Origin: Lucifuga dentata
Lineage: Eukaryota > Chordata > Actinopteri > Ophidiiformes > Bythitidae
Assembly: GCA_014773175.1 (NCBI GenBank)
Contig: VXCM01000818.1
Coordinates: 80,795 to 144,794, forward strand
Length of the DNA: 64,000 nucleotides
Direction: 5' to 3'
Shown here: positions 1 to 14,100 of the stretch, in pieces
How the letters are laid out: every line of letters begins with the position of its first letter
Position numbering within the stretch: position 1 is the stretch's first letter
The notes under the pieces: generated by a model
Told to the model about the DNA's origin: nothing
The model's database searches: none
What the model saw: the letters and a program-made list of their open reading frames with translations, nothing else
Translations under genes and position numbers: made by a program

Positions 1-1719
1 ATCAAAGCCACATTATATCCTGCTATTCTCACGCGATTCATACGCACAAACTCCCATCCACATTCATCAAAGCAGGACCTGCACAACACGTAACAGGTCA
101 TGTGCTGTGTGTGTTAATGTCTGACTGAAATAAGTGGAAGTTTATATTTTCTTCAAACGGAGGCAGCATATGTGGGAAAACCCCCTCCTACGGTGGATTC
201 AAACTCAAGTGTCGCAATGTGATGCTGCAACCAAGTGTTGTGGTGTGTGACTGTGGCTGGATTGTTGGTTCTGTCTGTCAGAATGACAAACAGGAAACAG
301 CTTTGGCTGAGTCATCACCAGGTGTCATCTCTGCATGTGATTTCAAACTACATTAAATCTTATCATGAATAGCAGGGTGGATGGCAGAGATTGAGGGAAC
401 TGAAGAAAAGCCTTATAATGCAAATTTAAAAGTTTAATCTGCTACAGACAATGATTATTCCACACGTGTGGGTTTGATTCTTCTGGTCAAACTGGCCTGG
501 CTTGTCTCTAATGATTATTCTTACACACTGGTGTTGGTTTACAGCAGTCTTCCTATACACACGTTGAGCCTCAGGCTAAATAGTTGGCAAACAAGTTGGC
601 AAGTTGGCAAACAGCACGCAGTAATGAACATAAAATTAAATCCTTTATGTCGGAATTACGAGAAGTAGAGAAGAGAGGTAAAAATGAACAAGAAACAACT
701 GGGTTTTTTTGGGGGTGGGGGGGTTGCCTTATATTAATTCTCAAGAGAAGATACATAGATGAGGGACTTGCTGGGAGTGGCACCACAAACCTCTGCCAAG
801 GAGGTTATGTTTTGCCTTCATCCATTGGTTGGTTGGTTGGCTTGTTTTTTTTTTTTTTTTTNTTTTTTTTTTTTTTTGTTTTTTTTTTTAATGCAGGATT
901 ACTCAAGTTCAGAACTGATTTTGACAAAACTTGGTGGAATGGTGAGGTGGGGCCCAGGGAAGAACCTGTGAAATTTTAGTGCAGATCCAGATCCAGTGTG
1001 TGCATCCCAGAATTTAAAAAATGACATCTTAACATTGTGAGATAGGCTGTTTTTCAATATTTTTTGTAAATTTCTTCAAATGTAATACACCAATCTCAGT
1101 GAGCAAAATCGGGCACATTTATCCCACCTGTCAAAAAAGTGGAATTTGGTTCAGATCAAGATAAGGATCTATATCTGGCAGACTAAAATATAAGTTCAAA
1201 CATTAATGGAATTGCTGCACAGTGACAGATACAGCTGGAAAAATGCAACAACCACAAATGTGTCGCTGACATAATGCTGCTTCATTAAGATGCAAACTGT
1301 TTGAGATAGAAGAAAATTATTTAGTTGTTATAAATTATTTTTCTTTCCCTTTAAGCCAGTATATTATTAGAACAAGACAAATGTTTGTCTTTGCTTGTAA
1401 TAAGTGCCCTTCTAGTATTGCTGGATGAAATCCTTTAATCACAGTAATGACATAACAAAACTACGTGAGTGACATGATAATATGTTTGGAAGGATACACT
1501 CCAGTTTTTTATCTGTGGCATTGATATGACTTTGGTTTTAATGCACAGCACAAAAGACACTCTAATTAATCGTTCCACCCACGGGTGGAGTAAGTGGGTG
1601 GGTTTGTTTGTCTTGTGTTGCTTTGAGCCTTTAATCTGTAGCCGTTCTCATGGTGCCTGTGTGTGACGTGCTCACACTTGTACACCATCATGTATAAAAC
1701 AATTTTCACTGTTCCACAG
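1..1719. other. Non-coding sequence upstream of the first visible tacc2 exon
   Basis: No supportable exon is visible. The short open frames here have no splice or codon support. The segment is probably intron of tacc2, because the exon at 1720 starts in phase 0 directly after a splice acceptor, so earlier coding sequence must exist outside the window. It contains a poly-T tract with a gap N at 862 and an interspersed repeat at about 786-1190, listed separately. Confidence 0.6.
786..1190 (+). repeat. Interspersed repeat, family shared with 25810-26690
   Basis: The order of motifs here ('gcaggattac', 'gattttgacaaaacttg', 'aagaacc', 'gatccag', 'aaatttcttcaaatgtaat', 'caatctcagtgagcaaaat') recurs with divergence at 25810-25930 and again at 26510-26690, where a separate transposon interrupts it. 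A poly-T tract and an N at 862 sit near its left part. The two copies establish that it is repetitive. The class is not clear; I infer a common non-autonomous fish element. Confidence 0.65.
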
Positions 1720-2030
1720 GCCGAAACCCACGCTGAGAGTTTGACACGGAGGGATGACAAAGAGCTGCTGTCTGAACCATCCACCAGCCAGCAGAGTCTG
1801 CTGTCTCCACCAGCGCTCCCACTCATCCCAGTTATCACCGGAGTGGAGNCCAGCCAGCAGAGTCTGCTGTCTCCACCAGCGCTCCCACTCATCCCAGTTA
1901 TCACCGGAGTGGAGGAGAGCCGAGGTGCAGCTGGAGACCAGGAGGACAAGGAGGAGCTTGAGTTTCCCCATGACCTGCTGCCCAGTCTAGACTTCAGCAG
2001 CGAGCTCAACATCTGGGAGTCCTCACTGGG
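1720..2030 (+). CDS. tacc2: tacc2 exon, N-terminal region (first exon visible)
   Basis: The acceptor is 'ttccacag' before 1720 and the donor is GT at 2031; the exon starts in phase 0 and ends after two bases of a codon. It encodes '[20 protein letters not shown]', then a Ser/Pro-rich stretch and '[16 protein letters not shown]'. The frame stays open through a gap N at 1849, but the 65 bases before the N (1784-1848) and after it (1850-1914) are identical. The real exon is therefore probably 66 bases shorter. The junction GG|G to the exon at 7052 restores a Gly codon. Its assignment to tacc2 rests on this phase match and position. Confidence 0.8.
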
Positions 2031-2052
2031 GTAGGCCCCTTTTTTTTTTAGA

Positions 2053-2105
<53 letters not shown>

Positions 2106-5100
2106 GAAATAATCAAACACATGGTTATATAGGTCATAATGATCACAGTTCCTCTGGTGATGTCAATAAAACAGTGACCTAAGATTGCAGGAAGAAGAGA
2201 AGCTATTGTTTGGCTTTTTGATTGCTGTTACAGTTCTGCTGAAATGGGAATCAGATGAAAAATACAGCGGAAGTGTAACATACATCCATTTTCTCCCGTT
2301 TATCCGGGAACGGGTCATGGTGGCAGCAGGCTGAGCAATGTAGCCTAGATGTCCCATTCCCCAAACACATTCTCCAGCTCCTCCTGGGGGATTCTGAGGT
2401 GTTCCCAGTCCAGATGGGATATGTAATCCCTCCAGCGTGTTCTGGGTCTGCCCTGGTGTCTCCTCCCAGTTGGATACTGTATGCCCAGAAAACCTCCAAA
2501 GAGAGGCGACCAGGAGGCATCCTAATAAGACGCCCAAACCGCTCAACTGACTCTTTTTAATACAAAGGAGCAACGGTTCTACTTTGAGCCTCTCCTGGAT
2601 ATCTGTGCTCCTCACCCTGTCCCTAAGGGCGAGCCCAGCCACCCTTAAAAAAAAAAACTAATTTTGCCAGTTGTATTCATGATCTCATTCTTTCGGTCAC
2701 TATCCAAAACTCATGAGCATAGATGACAACTGGAACTTAGATCGACTGGTAAATTGAGAGCTTTGCCTCCAGACTCGGCTCTTTCTTCACCATGACAGTT
2801 CAAACAACGTCCGCATTACTTCAGATGATGCTGCACCAATAATTATTTTAGCATAGGGTCCCAGGAACCTTCTCAAAAGCCCCTACTGGTCTCCAATCCA
2901 ACAAGAACAATAAAAAACACATAATTTCTGTGTCAGCTACATATACTCACTCTGTTGCTAATCAATGTATGTCTTAACGAGTAAAATGTTAGACCAGAGC
3001 TTCCAAGAAGGGGTTCTAAAAAAAAGTCGTAAAGGATGTTTGATGACAGTAAAACCAGGGCAAATGGCTGATATCTCTGTAGCAGTGTGTGTTCATTTTA
3101 ACACTGATCCACACCGCCGTTATGGGTGTGTCACTGATGCAGGTGTGTTAGGAATATTCCTCTGACAATGTGAACTTTGAATTACCACCTTTGACAGTTA
3201 ACAGGCAACTGATCTCTTCCCTTTTATTTGGAGAATGTTTGAATAGAACATGCAAACTGAATGGCAAAATAAACACTGGATAGAAACACTATACAAACAA
3301 AAATACCTAAAAACCCCACAGATGCACTGCTGAGTAGTTGTAAGAAAAAGTATTTGATTAATAAAGCAATGGGAACAATGAAGGAGCCTGAGAATCTGAA
3401 AGATACACCCAGAAAGAACACAGAACATGGAAAATAATAAGGAAACTCCACACTGGCAGATTCCCGTCAGCCCTATAGGTTCAAAGCTAGAACCTTCTTG
3501 CAATAAAGTGCTGAACACTGAGCATTCATCTGATGTTTAATGGGGGGCTGTACCAATTTTATGAATCAATTCAGTTTATTGGTCATGGGAGGCACAATTC
3601 AGCAACTTTTGTGACTGCAGGGGGAAGATCTGTAAAGCAGGGGCGGCGCTAGGGGTGGGCTTAAGAAGCTTAAGCCCTGGATGTTTTCCACAAAGCCCCA
3701 AATCTTTTTTTAATAGTGTGTTCTGAATTTTCTGTAGCATTTTTGCAGTTACCCAAATTCAAAGCCAAATTCACAACGCTGTGGTTCCAGCGGAACCACA
3801 GTGTTGTGAACAGATTGATCAGACTGAATTGGTGGGGGAAACGGACGGAATTTATCATATAGCTCCGCTGTTTAGATCATTGTAAAGGTTTTCATTTAAA
3901 AAGATTTTTACCTTTATATACAATAATATTACTTGTTAAAAGATGTAACATGATTTGTTCCATTTCTTAATCAGATGTATGAAAATTTATATTTAGCTTT
4001 GGTATAAAATAGCTTTGGCTATCTACCAAAGCTATTAGCTTTGGTAGATAGCCAAAGCTACCTCATGCATGGATTTTCCAGTGGAGATCTGGGCTAAGCC
4101 CTGATGTCCACTTTCCCTAGATCTGCCCCTGCTGTAAAGTCTAGGAAATGCACCTTTACGACACTGTAGGCTTACTTAGTGTTGGTGCTGAAGATACAAG
4201 TGAAAGTAAACCTACACCTAGAGGTTTGGGGTGGAGAGGCTTTTGTGGCTTTTTAGTGCTTTACTTTTTTAGTCTTCAGCAGCAACAGGAAGTTTCCAAA
4301 AGCCTTCATATGCTTCACATGCTGAATAGCACTCCCCAAGACAAATAAACAAATAAACTGTTTTTAATGTGTAAAATTGGTGGAATCCTTCTTCAAGACT
4401 GAAATTCAAATATTGTGATTGTTTGAGTGTTATTTGTAATTATCTATATATAAATAATAATCTAAATGCAACATTGATTTGTTGCATGTGTGAATGTATA
4501 TGTGCGTCTGTGTATCCTGCGTGCATTTGTGCGTGTGTGTGTGTTTTGATTGTATGTTAGCAGCATTCAATCTAGCTCAGGTAAGGGGAAATATGAGCAG
4601 GAGAACCCCCTGCTGGCTGGCCTGCAGCATCACATGGAAGTCAGTCGACCACGAGTGGTTCTGAATACAAGGTTAGATTTGGCGTGATGTGGGAGGGGGT
4701 GTGTGTACTGTGGGATTGTGGCTGCAAGTGTAAACAGAATGATGAAGAGTGAAACCAAGGAGCATGGAGTGGAAAAAGCAGACTGGATTACAGAATGTTG
4801 CTTTGTCTGCTTTGAGATGTGCTTAGGTGTGTTTTTTATGCTTGTTCTGCCTCGTGTTGCCTGGAAACCTGAGTGGCTTTTGCCTGAGTGCTGAAGTTAA
4901 TTTGACTTAATGTTGAAGCACCAAACACATCTGATAACTTGACATGAATTGCTTGCTATCATTTGCTGTAAATGCATGTAAATGTATGACTACAGAAGGC
5001 GGCTTTCAAACTCTGGAACCTTCATTGATTTGACAAATATTAGAGAAGTGGACAGACAAGATCAATTTTAGACATTGCTTTGCGCCTTTGCTCTTATTCT

Positions 5101-8100
5101 GCCTTATAGTCAAACACTCAACCTAATCATTTCATTTTCCTTTCTTTCCGTTTTGTTTTCCCTTTTATTTCAAAATTATTACTATTATGATTTAGTTGGT
5201 TTTTGTATTGCAAATATTTAAATGTCACTGATGTGACTATTCTTGACTTTGGAGGTTTGTAGAGGTGAAGTTTCAGCATTTTGCTTTTGATTTTTGTTCT
5301 GTAGTTTTGCTGCTGTCTTGACTCAGGGAACAGGATGAAAATATGATGTTTCAGTTTGTTTTGAACTTGCTTTATAGCAATTTAATAAAAATCTATACGA
5401 CACACAGAAAAGAAAGGAATAATCACAAAGATCTTGTACCTACACTGCAGATTACTGTAACAGGGCATACAGAGCCTTAATATGTAAAACTGCAAGAAGC
5501 TCCATGTCCTCCATCCTGTCCCAGGTCTACATGGTGGGCAAAAGCATGTTACACAGTAAACCTGATGCTCTGCCCATAATAGGGGGTGTCGACTAAATTA
5601 TGTCTAATCTTGTGCAGGCGGTGAGGTGAGTGGGAAGCTCGTTGTCTGAGTGGAGTGTGTTGTCAAGGAAATGACAGAGACAGGCTGGAGTGACCATGTG
5701 AGACATATTATCCAATCACAGTGCAGCAACCTGGACACAAATAATGACTAAAGTGAACATGTATTACATAAATACATAAGGGCTTTGCTTAGGTCAGATA
5801 AAGGCTAATAAATGATAAGGAGTGTAGGTTATTCTGTCTGGTTTTATCTCTACACTTGTTCAGGCTTTGAGACCCTGATGGTCTTTGTGCTGCACTGCTA
5901 ATAGCTCTGCAGTGACTCAGCAATGAGAATTGAATGGCACAAAGCCAGTCTAACAGCATTTATTATATCATTTGCAGTCTGACACTAATGAGATTTGCTG
6001 TGTGTTCTAGGGTGTGTGTGTTGCAATAACTTGTCACTGCTTTGATATCTGATTTATGTGGCCGTATTTTTCATCGCTCAAGTATGAACATGTCAAGTTT
6101 GTTCATATGTGGTCACTGATTTATTAGCAACTCTTTTTCCTCATGATAAGGCCATAATTATTCTTACATTAACTTCTAATCACAGTTTAAGGATCCCAAA
6201 CTCTTAGATAACATAGTCTTTAGCAGTAGTACATGAAAATGTAGTCTTTACTGTGTTTATAATGCTGGAATATACAATTGTATGTGTACTAAAAGTCCAC
6301 GTAGTGACTACTAGTTGTATTTAACATTTAAAGTATATTACCAGGATTAGCACAGCAATTAATTATTAACCATCAGATTATATGTCTGTAACTATCCTTT
6401 CTACCAATGAGAGATTAGCTCAAGAACAAAAAAAAAAAAAAAAAAAAAAAAATGGAGGAGATGCTCATAATTTCCCAAATTGTACAAAAACAAAATTTAA
6501 AGTTGTTCAATGATCTGAACTAAAAGAGGATTGCATGGTGAAATCATGCAATCCACTGTCTGACTCGGCAGTCAGACAATGCTAACAGGCATATAGTTTA
6601 TGTTGGTACTGGACAAGCAATGTTAGCTATATCTAAGCTAAGCTAGGCTAAGAGCACTTTATGATGACACATTTGTCTTGTTTTGGTGTTGGCTGTGTAG
6701 GAAAGGCGAACACTGTGCATGCAAAATTGCTTATGGCAATGCATTTTTACTGCTGCTCAGGTGTAAGCAGCCTAATGCCTAAATAAACCATATGTTTTGG
6801 TGTGTATGAACAGGCCTGCATATTAATTTACTACCACATGCTTGGAAACAGCTGGTATTATATATAATCTTGAGGGTTGGACCTCTCGGAATGGGGATAC
6901 TGAGTGCAGTTGTGTGCCGCGTGCAGACTGCTGTGTGCTTATTTTGGCATGCAGTGTGTAAGCATGGACGTGGGTCTGTGGCACCGTGGAATGAACAGCT
7001 GTGGGCCTGCCAGTCCACAGTCTTAACTCTGTCCCCCTGCCCTCATCTCAGGCCTCATGACAGCAATCCAGTTCTCACAGATGCCCTGCTTCCACTTCAG
7101 CCAACTGCGCAACCTCTGACCCCTCCTCCATCTGTGCTCATAGACCAGGAGCTCCAAGAAGCTTTCCAAGAATGTGAAAAGCAAATGGCCTCATTGGGCA
7201 TTCTTCATCCCACTGAGCCATCCAACACCATGCCCAAGACGGCTAATGCCACAGAGAAGAAAACTGGAGAAGTGATAGTTAATAAGGCTAATGAGTTGTC
7301 GTCACTGCCTCCAATCATAGTCCAGAAAGGGCATAGCAACGGAGGCCATGGGAACAAGAGTACACACGGAAACTGTGAGGCAGCAAGCAGTCAGAGAAAT
7401 ACAGTTATGTTTAGTTTCAGGAATTACATACTGGGTATTAAGAATAGTGATGGTGAAGCAGAGAGAGAGAGCAAAATAAAAGTAAGACCGAGCTGGGAAA
7501 TTAAGCCAGAAAAAGAAGCAGAGATAGACGAGCAGAAGCAGACACACTCCCACATAAAAGTAAAGACAGCTACCAATGAAGATTCATTTAGAGAAACCCC
7601 AAAAGATCTTGTGTTCCCTGAGCAGACAAGAAATGGGAGAGAGGAACATATTGATTCTAATGCAGTCACTGAGGGAATTGGCTCTTTAAAATGCAATTCA
7701 ATGATTAAAGGCAAAGCCAGACATGGAGCAATAACAGAGATGACAGATGTAAAGAAAGAAACAGAAAGTGATGTTATTTTAATGAAACAATCAGAGAATA
7801 TTAACTTATGTACAGTCAAAACTGAAAATAAAAATGATTCAGTTGATGACACATCAGAGCTCAGTATTCTACATCTAAAAGACAAACATGCAATATCAGA
7901 AAAGCCAGAAACACAGATACGAGCAGAGAAGCATGCTGAAAAAGATCAGGTGTCAAAAACAGACAAAGAGATTAATTCACCAAGTGACAAAGAGGTCAGC
8001 CGTGAGAAAGCGGAAAAGAGGAAAAACAGACAAAGAAAAAAGAAAAAGACAGAGAAGAGTGCAGGGATGCAAGCAAAGACAGCAGTACAACCTCGTAATG

Positions 8101-11100
8101 ATGCGCAGACTGTGTCACTTATAAATGCAGGCACAGGCGCTGATGTTAGCACAGATTTAGAGGCAGAAGCAGAATCAGTGTCACAGGCAGACACTCAGAT
8201 TGTGATGAGTGGGGAACAGCTTGATAATGGGATGGAGTACAAGCAACAGCTGAGTCCCAGGGGCGAGCCCAGCTCCAGCCCCCCACTATCAGCCCCTCCC
8301 AACAGCCTGGATCATCTTACTGACTTGGCCTGTTTACCTGCATCCTGTCAGGCTCCATTACAAGGCTCCCAGCAGCCAGATAACCACAACGTCATGGACG
8401 CCCCATGTGGCATGAATCACCGCTCAGATGATAGCCCACACCGGAAGCAACATACAACTGGAGGAGTCAAAACTGACCAGAATATGATCATGACATATGT
8501 CCAAACCACAGTTATCAATCCAGTTAATCTGAGTGCTACATCTGCTGATAAGAGATCATTTGCAGAAACACATGAGGCTATAGTTACCACAGAAGCAGAT
8601 ATACTGGACCAAACTTGTGTAGGAGAGAGTTGCGTGGAGAGTGCCAAACAGCCTTTGATGGGAATTGCTGTGTTGCCACTGACAACACCCACGGTACCAG
8701 AAGTGATAGAAAATAAGGGAGAGAGAGAAAGCGTGGGGTGTGATTCACTGGTGAGAGAAGCTACTGTAGCATTCACAGAGAGTGAGAAAGCAGTTGGAGA
8801 CAAAGATCTGGGAGGAATAGAAAAGCGCCTGAGCGACATAGGAGGAGAGAGAGAGAGAGAGGGACTCCTGGACAGCCTCCCTCAGCTCTCATTAATCTGT
8901 TCACGGGGAAAGTGCTCACTTCCATTCCCAGCCAAAGAGACACAGGCTGCATCTGAGAAAGGCTGCAGCAGCAAAATGCCTCACAACTCGTTCGAGACAG
9001 AAATGAAGGGACCGGGAGAGCAAACCACAGAGATCCTGTCCCCAGCTGTGGAAAGAGAGACAGAAAAGGAGCCACTTCGGTTAGAAGCTTATATCAGTAC
9101 TTCTGTCCTTGGGCTGCTCACTGGTCCTGATTGCCAAGAACACATTGTTGTGGGACTGGACAGAGCAAGAGAGGGAGGCGGCGGAGAAGAGGTGGGAGAA
9201 AAAGGAGGGCTTGCTAGAGAGCACAGTTCATTCAGCCAGCCAGAAGACTCTGCTACTGGGGTGTCATCAACGGAGACTGAGACGCATCCGCCTACCGATG
9301 CTGCCGAGTCACAGCTGAAGTCACAGGGCTGGACTGAGCCGATAGCTACCATCACTGACAGCATCTGCACTGAACAGGACCGTCAGGAGCAGCATGGCGC
9401 AGCAATTTCACCTCTCCCCTCTGAACAAAGCTCCAGCAATATAAACGGAGGGTTAAAGGCTGATCTAAACCAAAATCTAATTTCTGAGGAAACACTGTCT
9501 TCAGGTCACACTTGTGAGGAATCCATCATAGAGACTGGCAGAAACTGCAGCGAAGTCTTCCTCTCTTTAATCTCACCTCAGCCTTTGACTACTTTGCAAC
9601 AAAGCTCAGTCGAAGTCACAAGCAACAATCAACAGGTCCAACCTGAAAGTAGCACTACAGGACCCAGGACGACCGAGAACGCAGCTGAATTCAAGACCCA
9701 GAGCAATAGTTTTAGCCAAACAATGTCTGGAGAAGGGTTGTGTGTATCCGATAAAAGAAGTGGCAACAACAGAGTTCACTTTGAAGACATGGTGAAACAA
9801 GAGGGCGGTTCCTCTGTGGGTCTCAGGAATATGTTAGTGACACCTATGGACTGTGCCTCTTTGCCTCCATTGACAATACGCGAGAGTCTGCACCATCCTG
9901 TGGTGGAGGCTAGCTACATTCTTCCAGACTTTCTCAGCTTGAAGAAGCCAGGACCTACCAAGGATGAAACAGCAATAAAAATCTCAGCAGACTTCCCAAA
10001 TCAAGAACAGAAAGATGTCCAGTTGGAGAGAGGAGATAAGGAGGTTGGAGATATTAAGGAGACCACAGCCAGAGATCAGTCAGGTAATGACAAATCAGAG
10101 ACAAACACTATTGATATACAATCAGTGTCCGAGGCGGGCTCAAACAGGAATACTGGCGAACAGCTGCCTCCATGTACTGCAGAGAAGAATCACACTGATA
10201 ACAAAGAATGCTTTGACATTTTACAAACAGCTGAATGTGAAGGAAGTGCCATCCCTGACTGTGATAAACTAATCGCCGAACAGGCACCAGCAAGGATGAC
10301 AAAGCAAGAAGAAGTGAAAACAGAAGAGGAAACTGCTGGAAAGCTGTATTTGTCAGAGGAAAATGAGACAAAAAAGCCACATAAAGACTCTGAAAGGTTA
10401 GTTGAGACTGACAGGCCTCAGGAGTCACATCTGATAAGTGATGCTACTGTGGAGCCTGCGATTGTCGAGGAAAAAGAAGGTAACCAACACTGTCTCTGCT
10501 CATCTACCATGCTGCCATCTGATAATGTTGCCTGCAAGCCTTTAAGTGATGTCACCTGTCAGTTTCCTGTTGGGCAGCTCTGTAGTTCAGATCCTGACAC
10601 TGTGACTGGCACAGCCTCTCTACAGACAAAACCCTGTGACTCCAGTAGTCAGCCTTCCAGCCAGTTACATCAATCAACTGCTCCTGGTCTTGTTAAATTA
10701 CATCCCACCAAATCTAGTGAGGAGTATAAGAGCAAAGTGTTTTCTGCTGATCCAACAGATGATGAATCGGCAATTTTAGATGTGAAAGCTTCTGAGCTGT
10801 CAATTTCTGTTAGTGAGCAGCTTTCCAATAAACCTACATTTGTGGTAAAGCCTCCCGGCCCAATGTTGAGTCACTTGGAGTTCATTAATGACTGTGACGT
10901 CTCTCTTCCTGAGCAGCCAGAGAGCCACAGCACTCAGGATGACAGCGCAACATTCTCTGGAAATGTGAATGATGACAAGAATGGGGAAATAATAGAAACG
11001 TCTTCAACACAGGATATGAAGCACAATGATGTCAATGATGAAATAAATGAAACTTTTAAGATACTGGAGGACAGAAAAGATGCTCCGGAGCCCATCACAG

Positions 11101-14100
11101 CTGAGAGTCCTGCAGCTGCTCAAGATTTTCAATCCAATGACAAAATCATGTCCCTAAACGAAAAAAATCAGCATTACCCACTTCAGCTTCCTAGTACGCA
11201 ACTGACAGCGAGTGAAACCGATAATGTAATTTCTCAATTTCCCAATGAATTACAGTATATTGGCACTGAAGCTGTTACTTGCAAGGCATCCATTAAAGAT
11301 GACCTCATAAATGTCAGCCCCCCACTCAGCTCTGACCTGCCTCCCAATGAGGCTTATAATGAGATTAACCAAGCAAGACAACGAGACAATGTTAAAGAGA
11401 AATACAAAATGGGAGATCAGACTTTCACGACCTTGGAAGAGGAAAAGAAACAAACAGAACCAACAATGCATAATCTAAAGGAAACAGAGGAAAGCATGCT
11501 GCAGACAGGAAATGCAGGCACAAAGCCACAAGAGAGTAATGGATCAGATAAAGAGGCTGTAAAAGAAACAGGAGACCTGGAACTACCACTTAGACATAAA
11601 ATGCAAAAGACTGAAGCACCAGTAATTGATGTAAAAGAGGAAGGAGAATTGAAAAGTGGTGTTAAATCTAAAAAGGAGATGAAGACATTTTCTTTGCCAT
11701 GTGCTGATGTAGCATCTAATAGTGAACCTCAGCCTGCTTTAGACCAGAGTTTGCACCAGGCTCCAGCAGCGACACTGGAACACTGCTCTAGCAGGGACAC
11801 AGCACTAGATTGGAGTGTGGCTCGTGGCCAATCAGAGTCCACACCAGTTCCAAACAGTTTTGCTCAGCAACAAGAGCAACAGCAGCAGTGGCTGGGATCC
11901 AGGCATGCCACAGAGGAATTTTCAGGTGGTCGTCTGGAGGAGTGTGAGGGGGGAGAAAAGACTCACAGTCAAATCAGTCCGACCCAAGTACTCTTTCCAG
12001 GGATAAAGGGAGTCGCAGAGGGAGGGGCTGGCTCTGCTGGGAGTCTGTGTCAGTCAGGAGGCAGGGATGAGATGACAGATGATAACAGCTGCAGTGAACG
12101 AGTGATAGATGTAAAGAAAAGCAATGAAAAGGGAGCAAAACCCGTACCAGAGGCTGACAGGGTTTATATGCCTTCTCACCTTGCCAGTGATTTAAATGAG
12201 ACTGGAAGGGCTGCTGAGAAAAATGGCGTATCTGACATAGAGGTAGTCACAGCCTGCTCTGGTGTAGGTGAGAAAAGACAGGGGATGGATGAGAATAAAA
12301 GCACAGGGTTAGAGATGGATAGGTCAGATGCAGAATTTATGTCAAGCACTGAGGTTTTAAGTGATCTGGATGGCAAAGGTCAGCAGGAAAGCGATCTATC
12401 ATTTCCCTGTCAAGAGCATCATGGAAAACCTGCGGCCTCCCAGAACACTGCTGCTCCTGTTGATTTCTCATCATGCAAACATGAGACTTCACCTTTGGGA
12501 TCCCGTGTGTCATCACAGGTCAGCAAAGATATGCCTGACGTTCATACAGAAGTTGTATCCAGTGAAAACCAGGTGGAAGACATTCAGAAAAAAATACTAA
12601 AAGGTGTTAAAAAGGAATTTAGTTCTGCCCTGGTGGTGAAAAACAGCAGTCATGAAACTGAGGAGTATGAATTTCAGGATACAGTGTGTGAGTCTCCTGA
12701 GCTGCAAAGATCTAATAAAACCACAGCCGCACAAAGCAGCCCAGCACTACAAACACCCATAAAAGGCGCTGATGTAGGGGAGGTCACTAAGGATGATAAA
12801 GCAGCCTTTGACAAAAAGAAAGCTAGCAGCCAGAGGAAAGGACAAAATGAGATAAAGGTGATAAACAGCGAGGCAAAGGAAAACGAAGGGCTTATAAATC
12901 CTCAATCAGGATCAATTCAAGCTTCAGACCCTCGTGGGAGTGGGACGTCACACAGTAGCACCGAGACGCCAGGCTGTCAGACAGACACTGACAATTATAT
13001 CATTGATGAAGCAACAAGTGTTGATGTCATCATGGTTCCATCCACTGATTTGTCAAAATCTCCAGAAGATATTGCGGCAACTGTTCTTTTTGCCATTTCC
13101 CAGTTTGACCCTCAAGAAGTGAAATCAGTTGAAAAAGCCCCAAGTCAGGTGTCTGTGAATGCTGGGGATATGTCCCAGAGTCAGAGTCCAGGAGGAACAC
13201 CCCAAGAGCCAGACACCAACTGGATAAAAGCTCTAAGAGAAGCTGCCTGCCTTTCTCAGACAGAACAACAAGACAAAGTGGATACTCCTGATAAATGTAC
13301 ACCTTCAAGGTAAACATAAGAGCATGCGTTTGAAACATTGGGTTTTCATTTTATGAGGCAAATGCTTTTAGAATTTGAAGATAACATGAATACACATGTA
13401 AAACCTTCATGGCGAGAGAAGGATGTTGATTTTGCCACGTCTCTACTTGTGTTTAAACTGAGAAAAGATCAGAGTGAAAAGGTCACCATGGCTTCCCTAA
13501 TGTGTTACACAAAGTAGCATGTTAGCATGCTGTCACATATCATCTGTTCAAGTATGTCACAGAGGCACATGCATGATCTGCTCTGGGTTTTTCTAGAGAT
13601 TTGTCTTTGTGGTATTGAAATTTCAGGAGTGAAAGTGTCATCAGCCACTGCAAACAGAACAAGCACTTATGAATTATGAATTAGATCAATATAATCATTT
13701 GTCTTTTTCATATTTTAAAGGTTGAAAATCTGTGTTTCATCTGTTTATCAGTTATTTAGCATTCATAGATTTCGACAGCCTTTTTTTTTTTTTTANTAAG
13801 CACAGAGCTTGACTTTGTAGAGACTCAAACTCGGGTCAGATGACTCGGCCCGTTGAAGTCTAATGGGAGTAATGCAGCCCATTATATCCCAAGGATGACA
13901 TCAGCCGTGACATCGTCTCTGCTCTTCAGGGCAAGAATGAACCTTTTCTCACTCCAAACACGCTGCTTATCACAATGCAACAGCAGTAGCAACACACATG
14001 TAGTACTTCTGCACACACACATGCACGCCTGTACATACACAAACACACACATTTGTCACTCATTCCTTGTGTATGTTCTGTAAACTAAACAATGCATGTA

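Noticed and set aside
1566..2120. 184-codon minus-strand ORF
   Set aside because: It is antisense to a tacc2 exon, its poly-Cys/Val start is the (CA)n microsatellite, and part of it is the gap duplication at 1849.
7302..9370. Several minus-strand ORFs of 80-150 codons opposite the giant exon
   Set aside because: They are shadows of a 6-kb plus-strand reading frame with biased composition. No start context or splice evidence supports them.
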